A stretch of DNA of 64,000 nt from JSC-12 sp033764965 (GTDB lineage Bacteria; Cyanobacteriota; Cyanobacteriia; Leptolyngbyales; Leptolyngbyaceae). The stretch spans positions 1-64,000 of the forward strand of contig JANRIN010000338.1 of NCBI GenBank assembly GCA_033764965.1. Direction: 5' to 3'. The notes beneath the pieces are model-generated. The model made no database searches and was not told the origin of the DNA. It saw nothing but the letters and a program-made list of their open reading frames with translations. Below, one piece after another: positions 23,717-32,986 of the stretch. Each line of letters starts with the position of its first letter. The first letter of the stretch is position 1. Position numbers and translations under genes: made by a program.

Positions 23717-24433
23717 ATGGCTTGGCAACGTCCCGACGGTCGGCAGGCAAATGAGCTACGCCCAATCAGTTTTGAACGGCACTATACTCAATTCGCTGCA
23801 GGTTCCGTGCTGGCAAAATGCGGTGGTACGCGAGTGTTGTGTACGGTTTCAGTGCAGCCCAAAGTTCCCCGATTCCTGGAAGGCAAGGGTCAAGGGTGGT
23901 TAACGGCTGAGTATCGGATGCTTCCAACTGCTACGATCGAACGGCAGGAGCGGGAATTTATGCGCTTGTCGGGACGAACCCAGGAAATCCAGCGGCTGAT
24001 TGGGCGCAGCTTACGTTCAACGCTGGATATGACTGCGCTCGGTGAACGAACGGTGATTGTAGACGCGGATGTGCTGCAAGCGGATGCTGGCACCCGAACA
24101 ATGGCAATTACTGGGGGGTTTGTGGCGCTGGTAGAGGCAATCAACAAACTGGTGGAGCGGGGTGAATTAGAGCGATCGCCAATCGTTCATCAGGTTGCTG
24201 CGATCTCGATCGGGCTAATACACGGTGAAGCCCTCCTCGATCTGAACTATGAAGAAGATGTAGCAGCGGACACTGACCTGAATATCGTGATGAACGAAAA
24301 CCTGGAAATGATTGAACTGCAAGGCACGGCGGAGGCGGGTGCATTTAGTCGTACTCAGTTGAATCAGGTGTTAGACCTGGCAGAAGTCGGCATCAAGCAA
24401 CTTTTGGAACTCCAGCGGCAGGAGTTTGGTTAA
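23717..24433 (+). CDS. rph: Ribonuclease PH
   Basis: A 238-residue phosphorolytic 3'-5' exoribonuclease that trims tRNA 3' ends and works as a hexamer. The N-terminal MAWQRPDGRQANELRPI, GWLTAEYRMLP, the substrate-binding GRTQEIQRLIGRSLR, DADVLQADAGTRTMAI, and LDLNYEEDVAADTDLN with its acidic active-site residues all match the family. Full length and intact. Confidence 0.96.
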   Translation: MAWQRPDGRQANELRPISFERHYTQFAAGSVLAKCGGTRVLCTVSVQPKVPRFLEGKGQGWLTAEYRMLPTATIERQEREFMRLSGRTQEIQRLIGRSLRSTLDMTALGERTVIVDADVLQADAGTRTMAITGGFVALVEAINKLVERGELERSPIVHQVAAISIGLIHGEALLDLNYEEDVAADTDLNIVMNENLEMIELQGTAEAGAFSRTQLNQVLDLAEVGIKQLLELQRQEFG

Positions 24434-24451
24434 AAATTTGTCATTTATCAC

Positions 24452-24512
24452 TGGTCATTCGTCATTTGTTTTGCAGGCATGGAAATACAAATGACGAATG
24501 ACGAATGACCAA
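24452..24512. terminator. Inverted repeat between convergent genes (ATGACGAATGAC type)
   Basis: TGGTCATTCGTCATTTGT (24452-24469) is matched by a near reverse complement at about 24487-24511, which carries one extra CGAATGA heptamer. Its position between rph and the oppositely directed hydrolase gene fits a bidirectional terminator. The TCATTCGTCATT motif is a common dispersed cyanobacterial repeat. Confidence 0.6.
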
Positions 24513-24516
24513 ATTC

Positions 24517-25428
24517 TTACAATTCCCGCGCCCAGGTACTAAGCAACTCATTGACTTGCTCCGGCACCTCGTCATGGGGGCAATGTCCAGCTTTGAGATA
24601 GTACTCCGTGAGTTGGGGATGGTACTGTCGAAATTTTGCGCCGCGTTCACGGGCATTAATCCAGGGATCTGCCTCACCCCACAGCATTAGCAAAGGAGCC
24701 TGAAGCTGATTCAACAGCACATCAACTTTTTCTCCTTGAGGCGTGCGAAACACGGAAGCAAAGACTTTAGGTGCGCCTGGATCGCAGGAGGGACGATAAA
24801 TTTCTTCAACTAACTGATCGGTGACTGCGGATTGGTCTAGATACACTTTTTCCAAAGTTTTACGAATCATCGATCGCTGGCGCACGTATTGAAACAACAA
24901 AAAACTTGCCCAATCTTGCTGAAACAAGCTCCGCACCACATTTCCCATCACTGCTCGTAAGGGATCGGGTTTGGTGGTGCCCTGAATATCGGTAAAAGGT
25001 CCAGCGCTGTTAAGTAACGCCACCCCTGCAACAGACTGAGGGCGTTGAGCACCCACACACAGAGCGGCATATCCCCCTAGAGAATTGCCCACCAACACCG
25101 CAGGCTGCCCAATCACGTTTGTAATGAAATCGTGCAGTTGATCGCGCCACACATCGCCGCTGTACTGCCAGTCGGGTTTTGCCGATCGCCCAAATCCCAG
25201 GAGATCGATCGCCCACACTTCAAACTCCTGGCTTAACCCAGCAACATTTTTGCGCCAATGATCGGTTGAGCCACCAAATCCGTGAATCAACAGTAAGGGG
25301 GGACGGTTGAGTTGTTTTTGACCTGCCTTGACATAGTAAATTGGCTGTGGATCTGGCGGTAGCGGTGAAGTTGCGTGCCACTGCCAGAATTGACCCGGAA
25401 CTGCTTCCGCCTTGGAAAGAAGCTGCAT
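24517..25428 (-). CDS. Alpha/beta hydrolase
   Basis: A 303-residue serine hydrolase of the alpha/beta fold. The oxyanion segment LLLIHGFGGSTDHWRKN, the nucleophile elbow VGNSLGGYAAL (Ser), a downstream Asp in MLWGEADPWI and His in AGHCPHDEVPEQV make up the triad. The sequence is typical of cyanobacterial and chloroplast epoxide-hydrolase/haloperoxidase-like hydrolases, some of which act on pheophytin or carotenoid-derived esters. The substrate cannot be assigned here. Confidence 0.87.
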   Translation of the reverse strand: MQLLSKAEAVPGQFWQWHATSPLPPDPQPIYYVKAGQKQLNRPPLLLIHGFGGSTDHWRKNVAGLSQEFEVWAIDLLGFGRSAKPDWQYSGDVWRDQLHDFITNVIGQPAVLVGNSLGGYAALCVGAQRPQSVAGVALLNSAGPFTDIQGTTKPDPLRAVMGNVVRSLFQQDWASFLLFQYVRQRSMIRKTLEKVYLDQSAVTDQLVEEIYRPSCDPGAPKVFASVFRTPQGEKVDVLLNQLQAPLLMLWGEADPWINARERGAKFRQYHPQLTEYYLKAGHCPHDEVPEQVNELLSTWAREL

Positions 25429-25683
25429 GAAACCAACCTGAGAACGACTTTAAGTAGTGTAACAAGTTCCCAATGAAGCTGTAGCTCCGGATGCGCTTCA
25501 GATACACAGGATTTGAGGTAGAAAACCCATAAGCTTTTGTATAGAGCAGAATCAATCACTGCAATTCTCAGATTGTTGTCAAATTCGACTGGCAACCTCT
25601 CCAGGATCTGGCTACAGTTTATTAGGACATTTAGCATCGTTTTGAGGAAGGGGCGATCGCGGTAACTCTAGAGAGGTCATTTA
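25429..25683. promoter_or_regulatory. Divergent promoter region
   Basis: A 255-bp gap between the leftward hydrolase and the rightward panC-cmk gene, expected to hold both promoters. No recognisable operator or RNA motif was found. Confidence 0.35.
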
Positions 25684-27408
25684 GTGCGGCTGTTTACATC
25701 AATTACGGGTCTCCGGTGCTATCTCAACTCGCAACGCTTTAGTCACTATCGGTTAGAGCACCCATCATCCTCCCAAGAATTATCCAGCCCCCCTCCTCTT
25801 GATATCGGCTTTGTGCCAACGATGGGTGCTCTGCACAAAGGGCATCTCAGCCTGATGCAGCGTGCCCGTCGGGAAAACAAAATCGTTGTCGTCAGCATCT
25901 TCGTCAATCCTTTGCAGTTTGCACCAACTGAAGATTTGCAACGCTATCCCCGCACCCTGGAAGCCGATCGCGCCCAGTGTGAACAAGCTGGAGTCGATGC
26001 CTTATTCGTCCCATCTCCAGAAGAAATGGGAGTAAATAAGACTCACCTCTCTATCCCCTTACTTCCCCAACCCCCCTTGCGAAGCGTGGCGCAGCCTGCC
26101 CCCAACCCCCAACCCCCGATCCCCCTCACCCAAGTCCTTCCCCCCGCCTCCCTCGCATCTGGCTTATGCGGACGATCGCGCAGGGGGCATTTTCAGGGTG
26201 TGGCAACGATCGTCACGAAGTTGCTGAATATTGTGCAACCCACACGAGCATATTTTGGACAGAAGGATGCTCAACAGTTGGCAGTGATTCGCCAGATCGT
26301 TGCCGATCTCAACTTGCCCATTGAAGTAATTGCCTGTCCCATTTTGCGCGAAGCCAGCGGGCTGGCGATGAGTTCCCGGAACCAGTATTTGAGCCTGGAA
26401 GAACGGGAACAGGCAGGGGTGATCTACCAGGGACTGCGGCAGGCAGAGGAACTCTTTCGTGCAGGGGAGCGATCGAGTAGTAACCTGGTTGAGGCGGTTA
26501 AGGCTGAATTAAGGCAAACCCCCACGATCGCAGAAGAATACATCGAATTAGTAGACCCAACAACTATGGAGACTTTAAACGAGGTTAAGGACATGGGCTT
26601 GCTGGCTGTGGCTGCCCGGTTAGGAACAACCCGCTTGATTGATAACGTCTTGCTCAGTACCCGTCGCCCGATTGTGGCGATCGATGGTCCCGCTGGAGCA
26701 GGCAAATCGACCGTCGCTCGGTTGGTGGCTCAAAGACTGGGCTTGTTTTATTTGGATACAGGAGCCATGTACCGCGCCCTCACCTGGTTTGTGCTGGAAT
26801 CAAGCGTGCCCGTTGACGATGAACCCGCGATCGCAGAGCTAGTCAGCCATTGCCAGATTGAGTTTAAAGGACAGGTGGCACAAGACAATCAGGCAGTAGT
26901 GAACAGTCAAAATCATCCATCCACCCATCCACTCCCCTACCCCCCCACTCCCCTACTCTCCATTTTCGTGAACGGCAAGGATGTAACCCAAGCCATTCGC
27001 AGTTTAGAAGTCACCTCCAACGTGTCTACCATTGCGGCTCAAGCCACGGTGCGGGAACAGTTGGTGAAACGCCAGCAGATGTTTGGTCGCCAGGGTGGCG
27101 TTGTGATGGAAGGGCGGGACATTGGCACCCATGTTTTTCCCGATGCAGAAATCAAAATTTTTCTGACGGCATCGGTGCAGGAGCGGGCACGTCGTCGTCA
27201 GCAAGATTTGCTCAATCGCGGCATTGGTGAAGTAAATCTCCAGGAATTGGAGCAGTCGATCTCAGAGCGCGATCGCAAAGATAGTACGCGCCTGATTGCC
27301 CCCCTACGCAAAGCCGCAGATGCAGTGGAAATTGATACCGACCATTTGAGTATTCAGCAAGTGTGCGATCGAATTATTAGTCTTTATCAGGAACGGCTAC
27401 CGTCTTAG
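25684..27408 (+). CDS. panC/cmk: Bifunctional pantoate-beta-alanine ligase / cytidylate kinase
   Basis: A 574-residue fusion found in cyanobacteria. The N-terminal PanC domain (about 1-325) condenses pantoate and beta-alanine for CoA synthesis: PTMGALHKGHLSL carries the HxGH-type site, with VVSIFVNPLQF and YFGQKDAQQL. The C-terminal Cmk domain (about 330-574) phosphorylates (d)CMP: P-loop AIDGPAGAGKSTVA, YLDTGAMYRA, MEGRDIGTHVFPDA. Both domains contain in-frame Pro-rich inserts: about 26035-26130 (residues 118-149) in PanC and about 26880-26965 in Cmk. These are made of CCCCCAACCCCC/CCCTACCCC DNA like that between genes. The start is a GTG at 25684. Despite the inserts all catalytic motifs are intact. 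Confidence 0.95.
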   Translation: MRLFTSITGLRCYLNSQRFSHYRLEHPSSSQELSSPPPLDIGFVPTMGALHKGHLSLMQRARRENKIVVVSIFVNPLQFAPTEDLQRYPRTLEADRAQCEQAGVDALFVPSPEEMGVNKTHLSIPLLPQPPLRSVAQPAPNPQPPIPLTQVLPPASLASGLCGRSRRGHFQGVATIVTKLLNIVQPTRAYFGQKDAQQLAVIRQIVADLNLPIEVIACPILREASGLAMSSRNQYLSLEEREQAGVIYQGLRQAEELFRAGERSSSNLVEAVKAELRQTPTIAEEYIELVDPTTMETLNEVKDMGLLAVAARLGTTRLIDNVLLSTRRPIVAIDGPAGAGKSTVARLVAQRLGLFYLDTGAMYRALTWFVLESSVPVDDEPAIAELVSHCQIEFKGQVAQDNQAVVNSQNHPSTHPLPYPPTPLLSIFVNGKDVTQAIRSLEVTSNVSTIAAQATVREQLVKRQQMFGRQGGVVMEGRDIGTHVFPDAEIKIFLTASVQERARRRQQDLLNRGIGEVNLQELEQSISERDRKDSTRLIAPLRKAADAVEIDTDHLSIQQVCDRIISLYQERLPS

Positions 27409-27438
27409 GAGACTTCCAATAAAGAACTGACCTTCATC

Positions 27439-27516
27439 GTAGGATAGGCAAAGGCTCTTGACCGTACCCATCCCAAGTCAGTTAGCAGATGGGCACTCAA
27501 GCTTTGCCCATCCTAC
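27439..27516. repeat. REP/MITE-like inverted repeat (GTAGGATAGGCAAAG)
   Basis: GTAGGATAGGCAAAG (27439-27453) and CTTTGCCCATCCTAC (27502-27516) are reverse complements with one mismatch, 48 bp apart. GTAGG edges are shared with the elements at 12411 and 20665, suggesting related repeat families. Confidence 0.65.
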
Positions 27517-27731
27517 CTGGGTAAATTGTTTATCAGCTTGCACCTTAAGCGAAGTCGAAAGGTAAGCTCTTTTCTGGAAATCGCCTTAAGAGGTAGCCCT
27601 TCAGACAAGTGACACCGACTTAAACAGTAATAGAGGCATACTCCCCTGCACCGATCCCCCTCAGTCTCCCTTGATCAGGAGATGCCGCAGGATATTCGGC
27701 GATGCTCAGTCGAGCCGCAGGGGGATCTTTA

Positions 27732-27765
27732 TCTGTAGCGTGGCGAAATCTGTAGCGTGGCGAAA
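27732..27765. repeat. 17-bp tandem repeat, two units
   Basis: TCTGTAGCGTGGCGAAA is repeated twice back to back (27732-27748, 27749-27765). It resembles GCGAAGCGTGGCGC-like fragments found inside the panC insert. Confidence 0.55.
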
Positions 27766-27904
27766 TCAAATTGGGATGAGAATCGGCACAAAGCACGACC
27801 CCAACACAGTCAGGTCACGATGAATTATGTAGGCTAGTAGCGATCGCTACCTTTTTCTGAGGAATACTTCCGCATTATCAGGCTGGACTCTAGGCACGAT
27901 CGGA

Positions 27905-28966
27905 ATGCAAAGTTCCTTCACACGAATGCTGGTCGGCATGGGATTCTTTCTAGCCACGCTAGTGACTGCGGTTGCAGGCTATATGCTGGCGGGCTGGACT
28001 TTTCTCGACTCGGTATATCAGGTCATCATCACCATTTTTGGGGTAGGGTTCGGCGAAATTGGACCCATGACTCCCAGTTTGAGAGTGTTTACGATGGTAG
28101 TGATTGTTGCAGGGTGTACCTCAGTTGCCTACATTCTGGGCGGCTTCTTGCAGATGATCACCGAAGGCGAAGTCAAACGGGCACTGGGAGTTAGGCGAAT
28201 GAAACGGGAAATTGACTCGTTACGCAATCACGTCATTATTTGCGGCTATGGACGGATTGGGCAAATTCTGGCACGGAATATGCACGATGCCGAGCAACCC
28301 TTTGTGTTAATTGATAACGACTTGAGCCGTGTGGCGAAAGCGGAAGGCAATGGGTATCTGGTGCAGCAGGGGAGCGCTACAGATGAAACAGTCCTGGAAG
28401 CAGCCGGAATCAGTCGTGCCCGCTTTTTAGCCACGGTGCTACCAGATGATGCCGCCAATGTCTTTATTACCCTGACGGCGCGTAGCCTCAATCCTCAACT
28501 GATGATCCTGGCGCGGGGAGAGTACCCCTCAACCGAGAAGAAATTACTTCAAGCAGGAGCCGATCGCGTCGTGTCTCCAGCCGCGATCGGTGCTTTGCGG
28601 ATGTCTCACATGATCACTCATCCCGCCTCCGTGGACTTTTTGGATCAATCCAACGGACGCGAAACCCTGAATGAATTACTCTCTCAAATCAATGTGCAGT
28701 TGGATGAATTGGTGATTCCATCGAATTCTGATTTAGTGGGAAGCTCGATCGGCACCCTGGAAGTTCGCGGCAAGGGATCGTTTATCATCGTGGCGCTGCG
28801 GCGAGCGGAAGGCGAAACCATCGTTCACCCCAGTCAGGAAATCTTTTTGCATGAGGGAGACACGCTGATCGTGATGGGGCATCGCGGCGATATTCCCAAA
28901 TTTGCTAAACATCATGCATTGAAGCGGCAAATGCAGTATCGTGGGGCGAGGTCTGTCCGCTACTAG
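27905..28966 (+). CDS. Two-helix potassium channel with RCK (TrkA-N/TrkA-C) domains
   Basis: A 353-residue membrane protein. Helix one is at about 9-30, followed by a pore loop and helix two at about 57-82. The cytoplasmic part has a TrkA-N Rossmann domain (IICGYGRIGQILARNM, then FVLIDND) and a TrkA-C domain at about 270-340, so the channel is gated by a nucleotide or ion ligand. The selectivity filter reads TIFGVGFGE instead of the usual TVGYGD, with Phe for Tyr and Glu for Asp. The DUF815 ATPase gene starts 18 bp downstream and is probably co-transcribed. Confidence 0.88.
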   Translation: MQSSFTRMLVGMGFFLATLVTAVAGYMLAGWTFLDSVYQVIITIFGVGFGEIGPMTPSLRVFTMVVIVAGCTSVAYILGGFLQMITEGEVKRALGVRRMKREIDSLRNHVIICGYGRIGQILARNMHDAEQPFVLIDNDLSRVAKAEGNGYLVQQGSATDETVLEAAGISRARFLATVLPDDAANVFITLTARSLNPQLMILARGEYPSTEKKLLQAGADRVVSPAAIGALRMSHMITHPASVDFLDQSNGRETLNELLSQINVQLDELVIPSNSDLVGSSIGTLEVRGKGSFIIVALRRAEGETIVHPSQEIFLHEGDTLIVMGHRGDIPKFAKHHALKRQMQYRGARSVRY

Positions 28967-28984
28967 CGCCATTCAAAAAACACG

Positions 28985-30295
28985 ATGTCTATTCCTGCGG
29001 TTTCTGCCGACGCTATTTTGCAACAAGCGGCTTCGCTGCTGGTGTATCAATCCGTGCTAGAAACCGACGTTGGACACGCCTTTGTTGAGTTATTGCAAGG
29101 CATTCATCGCGCCAAACGTGCCCCCACCTTAAAAACCCTGAGTTGCTTACGGGCGTATGGTCGCTGGTTTCGGCTGTTGGCAGAGCGGAACCAAAGTTGG
29201 CAGGAGCATCTGTTGAGCCAAATCTTGCAGGACGATAATCCCTTTTCGCGCCAGGTACAAACGCGATCGCTGGCAGAGTTGCCGCCCGGACTGGTGCAAG
29301 CGGCACAACACGATCTGCAAGTTTTGCAACGCTTGTACTGGTGCGATGGAGAACAACTGAATTTGTGGATCCAGGCGATCGCACCCCTACCTCAACCCAT
29401 GATTGTGTGGCATTCTACCCATCCAGATCAAACTCCCTTGCAAGAAAAACTTGCCTCCAGTGAAGATTGGGCGACCGCCTTAGCCCCCCTGGCGGATCAC
29501 TATCGCCAGCAGGGAACTGGACTCTTCGCGCAGTATCGGGTGTTTCGCTGGCAGGCAGGGCAGTTTGTGGGAATTGCTCATGCCGATCCAGTCCAGTTGG
29601 CTGATTTGGTGGGATACGAGGCGCAAAAAGCAACCCTGGTCAAAAACACCGAGTTTCTGCTGCAAGGACTTCCTTCCCTGCATGTGCTGCTGTACGGCAG
29701 TCGCGGAACGGGTAAATCGTCTTTAGTCAAAGCTTTGTTGAATCTATACGGCGATCGCGGGTTGCGATTGATCGAAGTGTCCAAGTCAGAATTGAACACG
29801 CTGCCAGCGATTGCCGATCAACTCCGCCCTCTGCCGCAGAAGTTTATTTTGTTTGTGGATGATCTGTCGTTTGAGGAAGACGAAGATGCCTATAAAGCCT
29901 TGAAAGTGGTGCTAGAAGGCAACGTTACCGCCCGCCCGCAAAATCTGGTGGTGTATGCCACAACGAACCGTCGCCATTTGATTCGGGAATTTTTTGGCGA
30001 TCGTCCCACGCCGAGAGAGGGAGACGAGGTTCATGCCTGGGATACGGTGCAAGAAAAACTCTCCTTCAGCGATCGCTTTGGGCTAACGTTGACCTTTGAA
30101 CCTGCGAATCAGCTCACTTACCTGCAAATCGTGCACCATCTAGCACAGCAGGCAGGTTTAACACTGAATGCGGCAGAGTTGGAATTTCAGGCATTACAGT
30201 GGGCAACTCGGCATAACGGACGCTCTGGACGGACGGCACGGCAATTGATTGATTTTTTAACAGCAGATTTCGCGCTGAATGACCAGAGGGATTAA
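28985..30295 (+). CDS. DUF815 family AAA ATPase
   Basis: A 436-residue protein. The DUF815 ATPase module occupies about residues 200-425: Walker A LYGSRGTGKSSL (near 236), Walker B FILFVDDLSFEEDE, the conserved TTNRRHLI sensor-1 and FSDRFGLTLTF. DUF815 proteins are widespread and of unknown function; they resemble DnaC/RuvB-like AAA proteins. The N-terminal 200 residues are helical and less conserved. It follows the potassium-channel gene by 18 bp. Confidence 0.88.
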   Translation: MSIPAVSADAILQQAASLLVYQSVLETDVGHAFVELLQGIHRAKRAPTLKTLSCLRAYGRWFRLLAERNQSWQEHLLSQILQDDNPFSRQVQTRSLAELPPGLVQAAQHDLQVLQRLYWCDGEQLNLWIQAIAPLPQPMIVWHSTHPDQTPLQEKLASSEDWATALAPLADHYRQQGTGLFAQYRVFRWQAGQFVGIAHADPVQLADLVGYEAQKATLVKNTEFLLQGLPSLHVLLYGSRGTGKSSLVKALLNLYGDRGLRLIEVSKSELNTLPAIADQLRPLPQKFILFVDDLSFEEDEDAYKALKVVLEGNVTARPQNLVVYATTNRRHLIREFFGDRPTPREGDEVHAWDTVQEKLSFSDRFGLTLTFEPANQLTYLQIVHHLAQQAGLTLNAAELEFQALQWATRHNGRSGRTARQLIDFLTADFALNDQRD

Positions 30296-30424
30296 GCCAC
30301 CTTCTGCGATCGTCCCATTTTGCCCATTTTCATCCACACCCTGCCCTATCACCTGCTACCCTGTTAAAGCTGTACGTCCTCTCTAGATGATTGGTGCTGG
30401 ATTGTTGGTGCTTGGAGACGAACT

Positions 30425-31075
30425 ATGCAACTTGCAAAATTGTTCGCGGCTGGTGGCATTGTCATGTACCCCTTGCTGGGCTTTTCCCTTGTGGCAGGGG
30501 CACTGATCCTGGAGCGGCTCTTTTTTTGGAGTCGAGTTGCCCGCCAGCAAGACCGCTTAGTTCGAGAAGTGTTGGTGTTGTATAACAAGAGTCAGAGTGC
30601 GGCGTATATGCTGCTACAAAGACACGCGCACTTGCCCCTTGCCCGTATTTTCTTGGCGGCGCTGGAACTGGAGCGCCCAAATCCGGAGGAATTTCGTCTG
30701 GCGTTGGAAAGTGCAGCCCAGGCAGAAATCCCGCTCCTCAAGCGTTTTAACACTGTTTTTGAGACGATCGTTAGCCTTTCACCCTTGTTGGGATTGCTAG
30801 GAACTGTCCTGGGTCTGATTCAATCTTTTGCCTCGCTCCAACTGGGGGAATTAGGCGGCAGCAATACGATCGGAGTTAGCGCTGGAATTAGCGAAGCCCT
30901 GATTTCGACGGCAGCCGGATTGATTGTGGCGATCGTCACCCTGCTGTTTGCTAACACGTTCCGGGGATTGTATCGCCGTCAAGTTGCCCTGATTCAAGAG
31001 TACGGTGGTCAGCTAGAACTGCTTTACCGTCGGCAGGCTGAACGAGGAGTAGCCCACCCCTATGCGACTACCTGA
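30425..31075 (+). CDS. exbB: MotA/TolQ/ExbB proton channel family protein
   Basis: A 216-residue inner-membrane protein with three predicted helices (about 10-30, 113-135, 155-180) in the ExbB/TolQ pattern. LLGLLGTVLGLIQSF and ISEALISTAAGLIVAI are the conserved channel helices. With ExbD it converts proton motive force into mechanical work, either for TonB-dependent uptake through the outer membrane or for envelope maintenance. It overlaps exbD by 14 bp. No tonB gene is in the window, so the partner is unclear. Confidence 0.9.
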   Translation: MQLAKLFAAGGIVMYPLLGFSLVAGALILERLFFWSRVARQQDRLVREVLVLYNKSQSAAYMLLQRHAHLPLARIFLAALELERPNPEEFRLALESAAQAEIPLLKRFNTVFETIVSLSPLLGLLGTVLGLIQSFASLQLGELGGSNTIGVSAGISEALISTAAGLIVAIVTLLFANTFRGLYRRQVALIQEYGGQLELLYRRQAERGVAHPYATT

Positions 31076-31457
31076 AGAACCGGATGAACCATTGCAAATC
31101 AACATCGTTCCCATGATCGATGTGATTTTTGCTATTTTGACCTTTTTCATCATGTCGTCTTTGTTTCTCGGTCGGTCTACGGGCTTGTCAGTTAGCTTAC
31201 CCACCGCTAAGACAGCTCAAAATCAGCCGACCAGTCAGGTTGCCGTCACCTTGAAGTCGGATGGTCAACTGAGCTTAGACAAGCAACCCGTTGCGCTCAA
31301 ACAACTGCAACCTCGGCTACGGGCACTGGTTGGGACTCAACCAACCCTGGTGCTGATTCAGGCAGATAAACGGGTAGAGCATGGCAGCGTGGTGGCTGTG
31401 ATGGATCAGCTGCGCCAGATGCCAAACGTGCGGATGGCGATCGCGGCGCAGCCATAA
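31062..31457 (+). CDS. exbD: Biopolymer transport protein ExbD/TolR
   Basis: A 131-residue protein with one N-terminal membrane helix beginning with the essential Asp in NIVPMIDVIFAILTFFIM, then a periplasmic domain. The start codon lies within the last 14 bases of exbB, implying coupled translation and a fixed stoichiometry. Confidence 0.92.
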   Translation: MRLPEEPDEPLQINIVPMIDVIFAILTFFIMSSLFLGRSTGLSVSLPTAKTAQNQPTSQVAVTLKSDGQLSLDKQPVALKQLQPRLRALVGTQPTLVLIQADKRVEHGSVVAVMDQLRQMPNVRMAIAAQP

Positions 31458-31477
31458 CACAGCATACAGGGGTTGAC

Positions 31478-32887
31478 CTAACGACCAACTCCCACATAAC
31501 GGAAGCCGATCTCCTCTAGAGCATCCTGATTCAGAAAATTACGCCCATCGATGATGATGCGGGAGTGCATCAAATTGCCCATCTTGGTGTAATCCAAGGA
31601 GCGAAATTCTTGCCAATCGGTCACTACAACCAGCGCATCACAACCATCTGCCAAACGTTCAGGGTCGGTTTCCACAATCACATTCGACAAACCATGCCGC
31701 ATCCCGGTTTGGGAAATGATCGGGTCGTAGGCTTTGATCTTTGTTCCCAGTCGGGACAAATGCTCAATGATGTTCAAGGCAGGCGCATCCCGCAAATCAT
31801 CCGTATCCGGTTTGAACGTTAAGCCCAGTAAACCAACCGTTTTTCCTTTCAAAACCTTGAGTGCTTGTTGCAGTTTCTCGACCACAATTAAGCGCTGACG
31901 TTGATTCACCGCGACGGCAGCTTTGAGCAGATGTGCCTCGTAACCGTAATCATCAGCGGTATGAATCAACGCAGAAACATCTTTGGGGAAGCAAGAACCG
32001 CCCCAGCCGATGCCCGCTTGCAAAAACTTGCCCCCAATGCGGGAATCTAGCCCAATGCCTTTGGCAACTTCCACCACATCTGCACCGACCCGATCGCAGA
32101 TATTAGCAACTTCATTGATAAAACTGATCTTGGTTGCCAAAAACGCATTGGCTGCGTATTTAATCATCTCCGCAGAGCTTAAGTCCGTTGTCACCACAGG
32201 GACAGGGCTACCCGTTTTGTTTTCGGCAAAGTGACGATTCACGATCGGCTCATATAATTCCTGCATGAGAGAGATTGCTGGCTGGCTGTTACTGCCTAGC
32301 ACAATCCGATCGGGATTGAAGGTGTCATACACCGCAGAACCTTCGCGCAGGAACTCAGGATTACTGACCACATCAAATTCTGGCTCTTTTGCCAGGGCGG
32401 TTGCTGCTGCCACAACATCCATCGCACCTCCAGCTAGAACTGGAATCTCGACTCCAGCCTGCTGCTCGGCATAGCCATCTAACACCAGCATTCGCACCCA
32501 ATCACCAGACCCGATCGGCACAGTGGACTTGTTCACGATCACTTTGTACTCACCGTTCAAGTGGGCACCAATACCCCGCGCCACAGCTTCTACGTAACGA
32601 GTATCGCTTTCTCCCGTGGGTAAGGCGGGAGTGCCTACAGCAATAAACAACACCTGCCCATGCTCTACCCCAGCTTGTAGATCGGTTGTAAATTCGATCG
32701 TCCCTGCCTGGATGCAGCTTTGCAAAATTTCCGATAATCCTGGTTCAAAAATCGGAGACTGCCCAGACTTCATCAACCTGACTTTCTCTTCGTTGTTGTC
32801 CACACACACCACATGGTGCCCTGTGTGTGCCAAACAAGCGCCCGTTACCAAACCAACGTATCCAGTCCCAATTACACAAACGCGCAT
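31478..32887 (-). CDS. ugd: UDP-glucose 6-dehydrogenase
   Basis: A 469-residue NAD-dependent enzyme that oxidises UDP-glucose to UDP-glucuronate. The Rossmann motif VIGTGYVGLVTG is at the start, the catalytic Cys is in GIGWGGSCFPKD, and GLTFKPDTDDLRDAP is in the C-terminal UDP-binding domain. It lies 99 bp downstream of the UDP-glucuronate decarboxylase gene on the same strand, so consecutive steps to UDP-xylose are encoded together. This supports exopolysaccharide or sheath synthesis. Confidence 0.95.
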   Translation of the reverse strand: MRVCVIGTGYVGLVTGACLAHTGHHVVCVDNNEEKVRLMKSGQSPIFEPGLSEILQSCIQAGTIEFTTDLQAGVEHGQVLFIAVGTPALPTGESDTRYVEAVARGIGAHLNGEYKVIVNKSTVPIGSGDWVRMLVLDGYAEQQAGVEIPVLAGGAMDVVAAATALAKEPEFDVVSNPEFLREGSAVYDTFNPDRIVLGSNSQPAISLMQELYEPIVNRHFAENKTGSPVPVVTTDLSSAEMIKYAANAFLATKISFINEVANICDRVGADVVEVAKGIGLDSRIGGKFLQAGIGWGGSCFPKDVSALIHTADDYGYEAHLLKAAVAVNQRQRLIVVEKLQQALKVLKGKTVGLLGLTFKPDTDDLRDAPALNIIEHLSRLGTKIKAYDPIISQTGMRHGLSNVIVETDPERLADGCDALVVVTDWQEFRSLDYTKMGNLMHSRIIIDGRNFLNQDALEEIGFRYVGVGR

Positions 32888-32986
32888 AGACTAACCTCAA
32901 ACAAATACTAATTTCAACAAGAAGAACCTCAGGCTTTGCCAGCGACGGATAGATGTTTAGCCTCAATTGCTAGTTTCAGTGGCTGG

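Larger units (their letters stand above)
27409..27904. other. Intergenic region with several palindromic repeats
   Basis: A 496-bp gap without a credible ORF. It contains the GTAGGATAGGCAAAG inverted repeat (27439-27516), a loose pair of GATCCCCCT/AGGGGGATC arms (around 27650 and 27720) and the 17-bp tandem repeat at 27732-27765. The promoter of the potassium-channel gene should be toward the right end. Confidence 0.5.
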
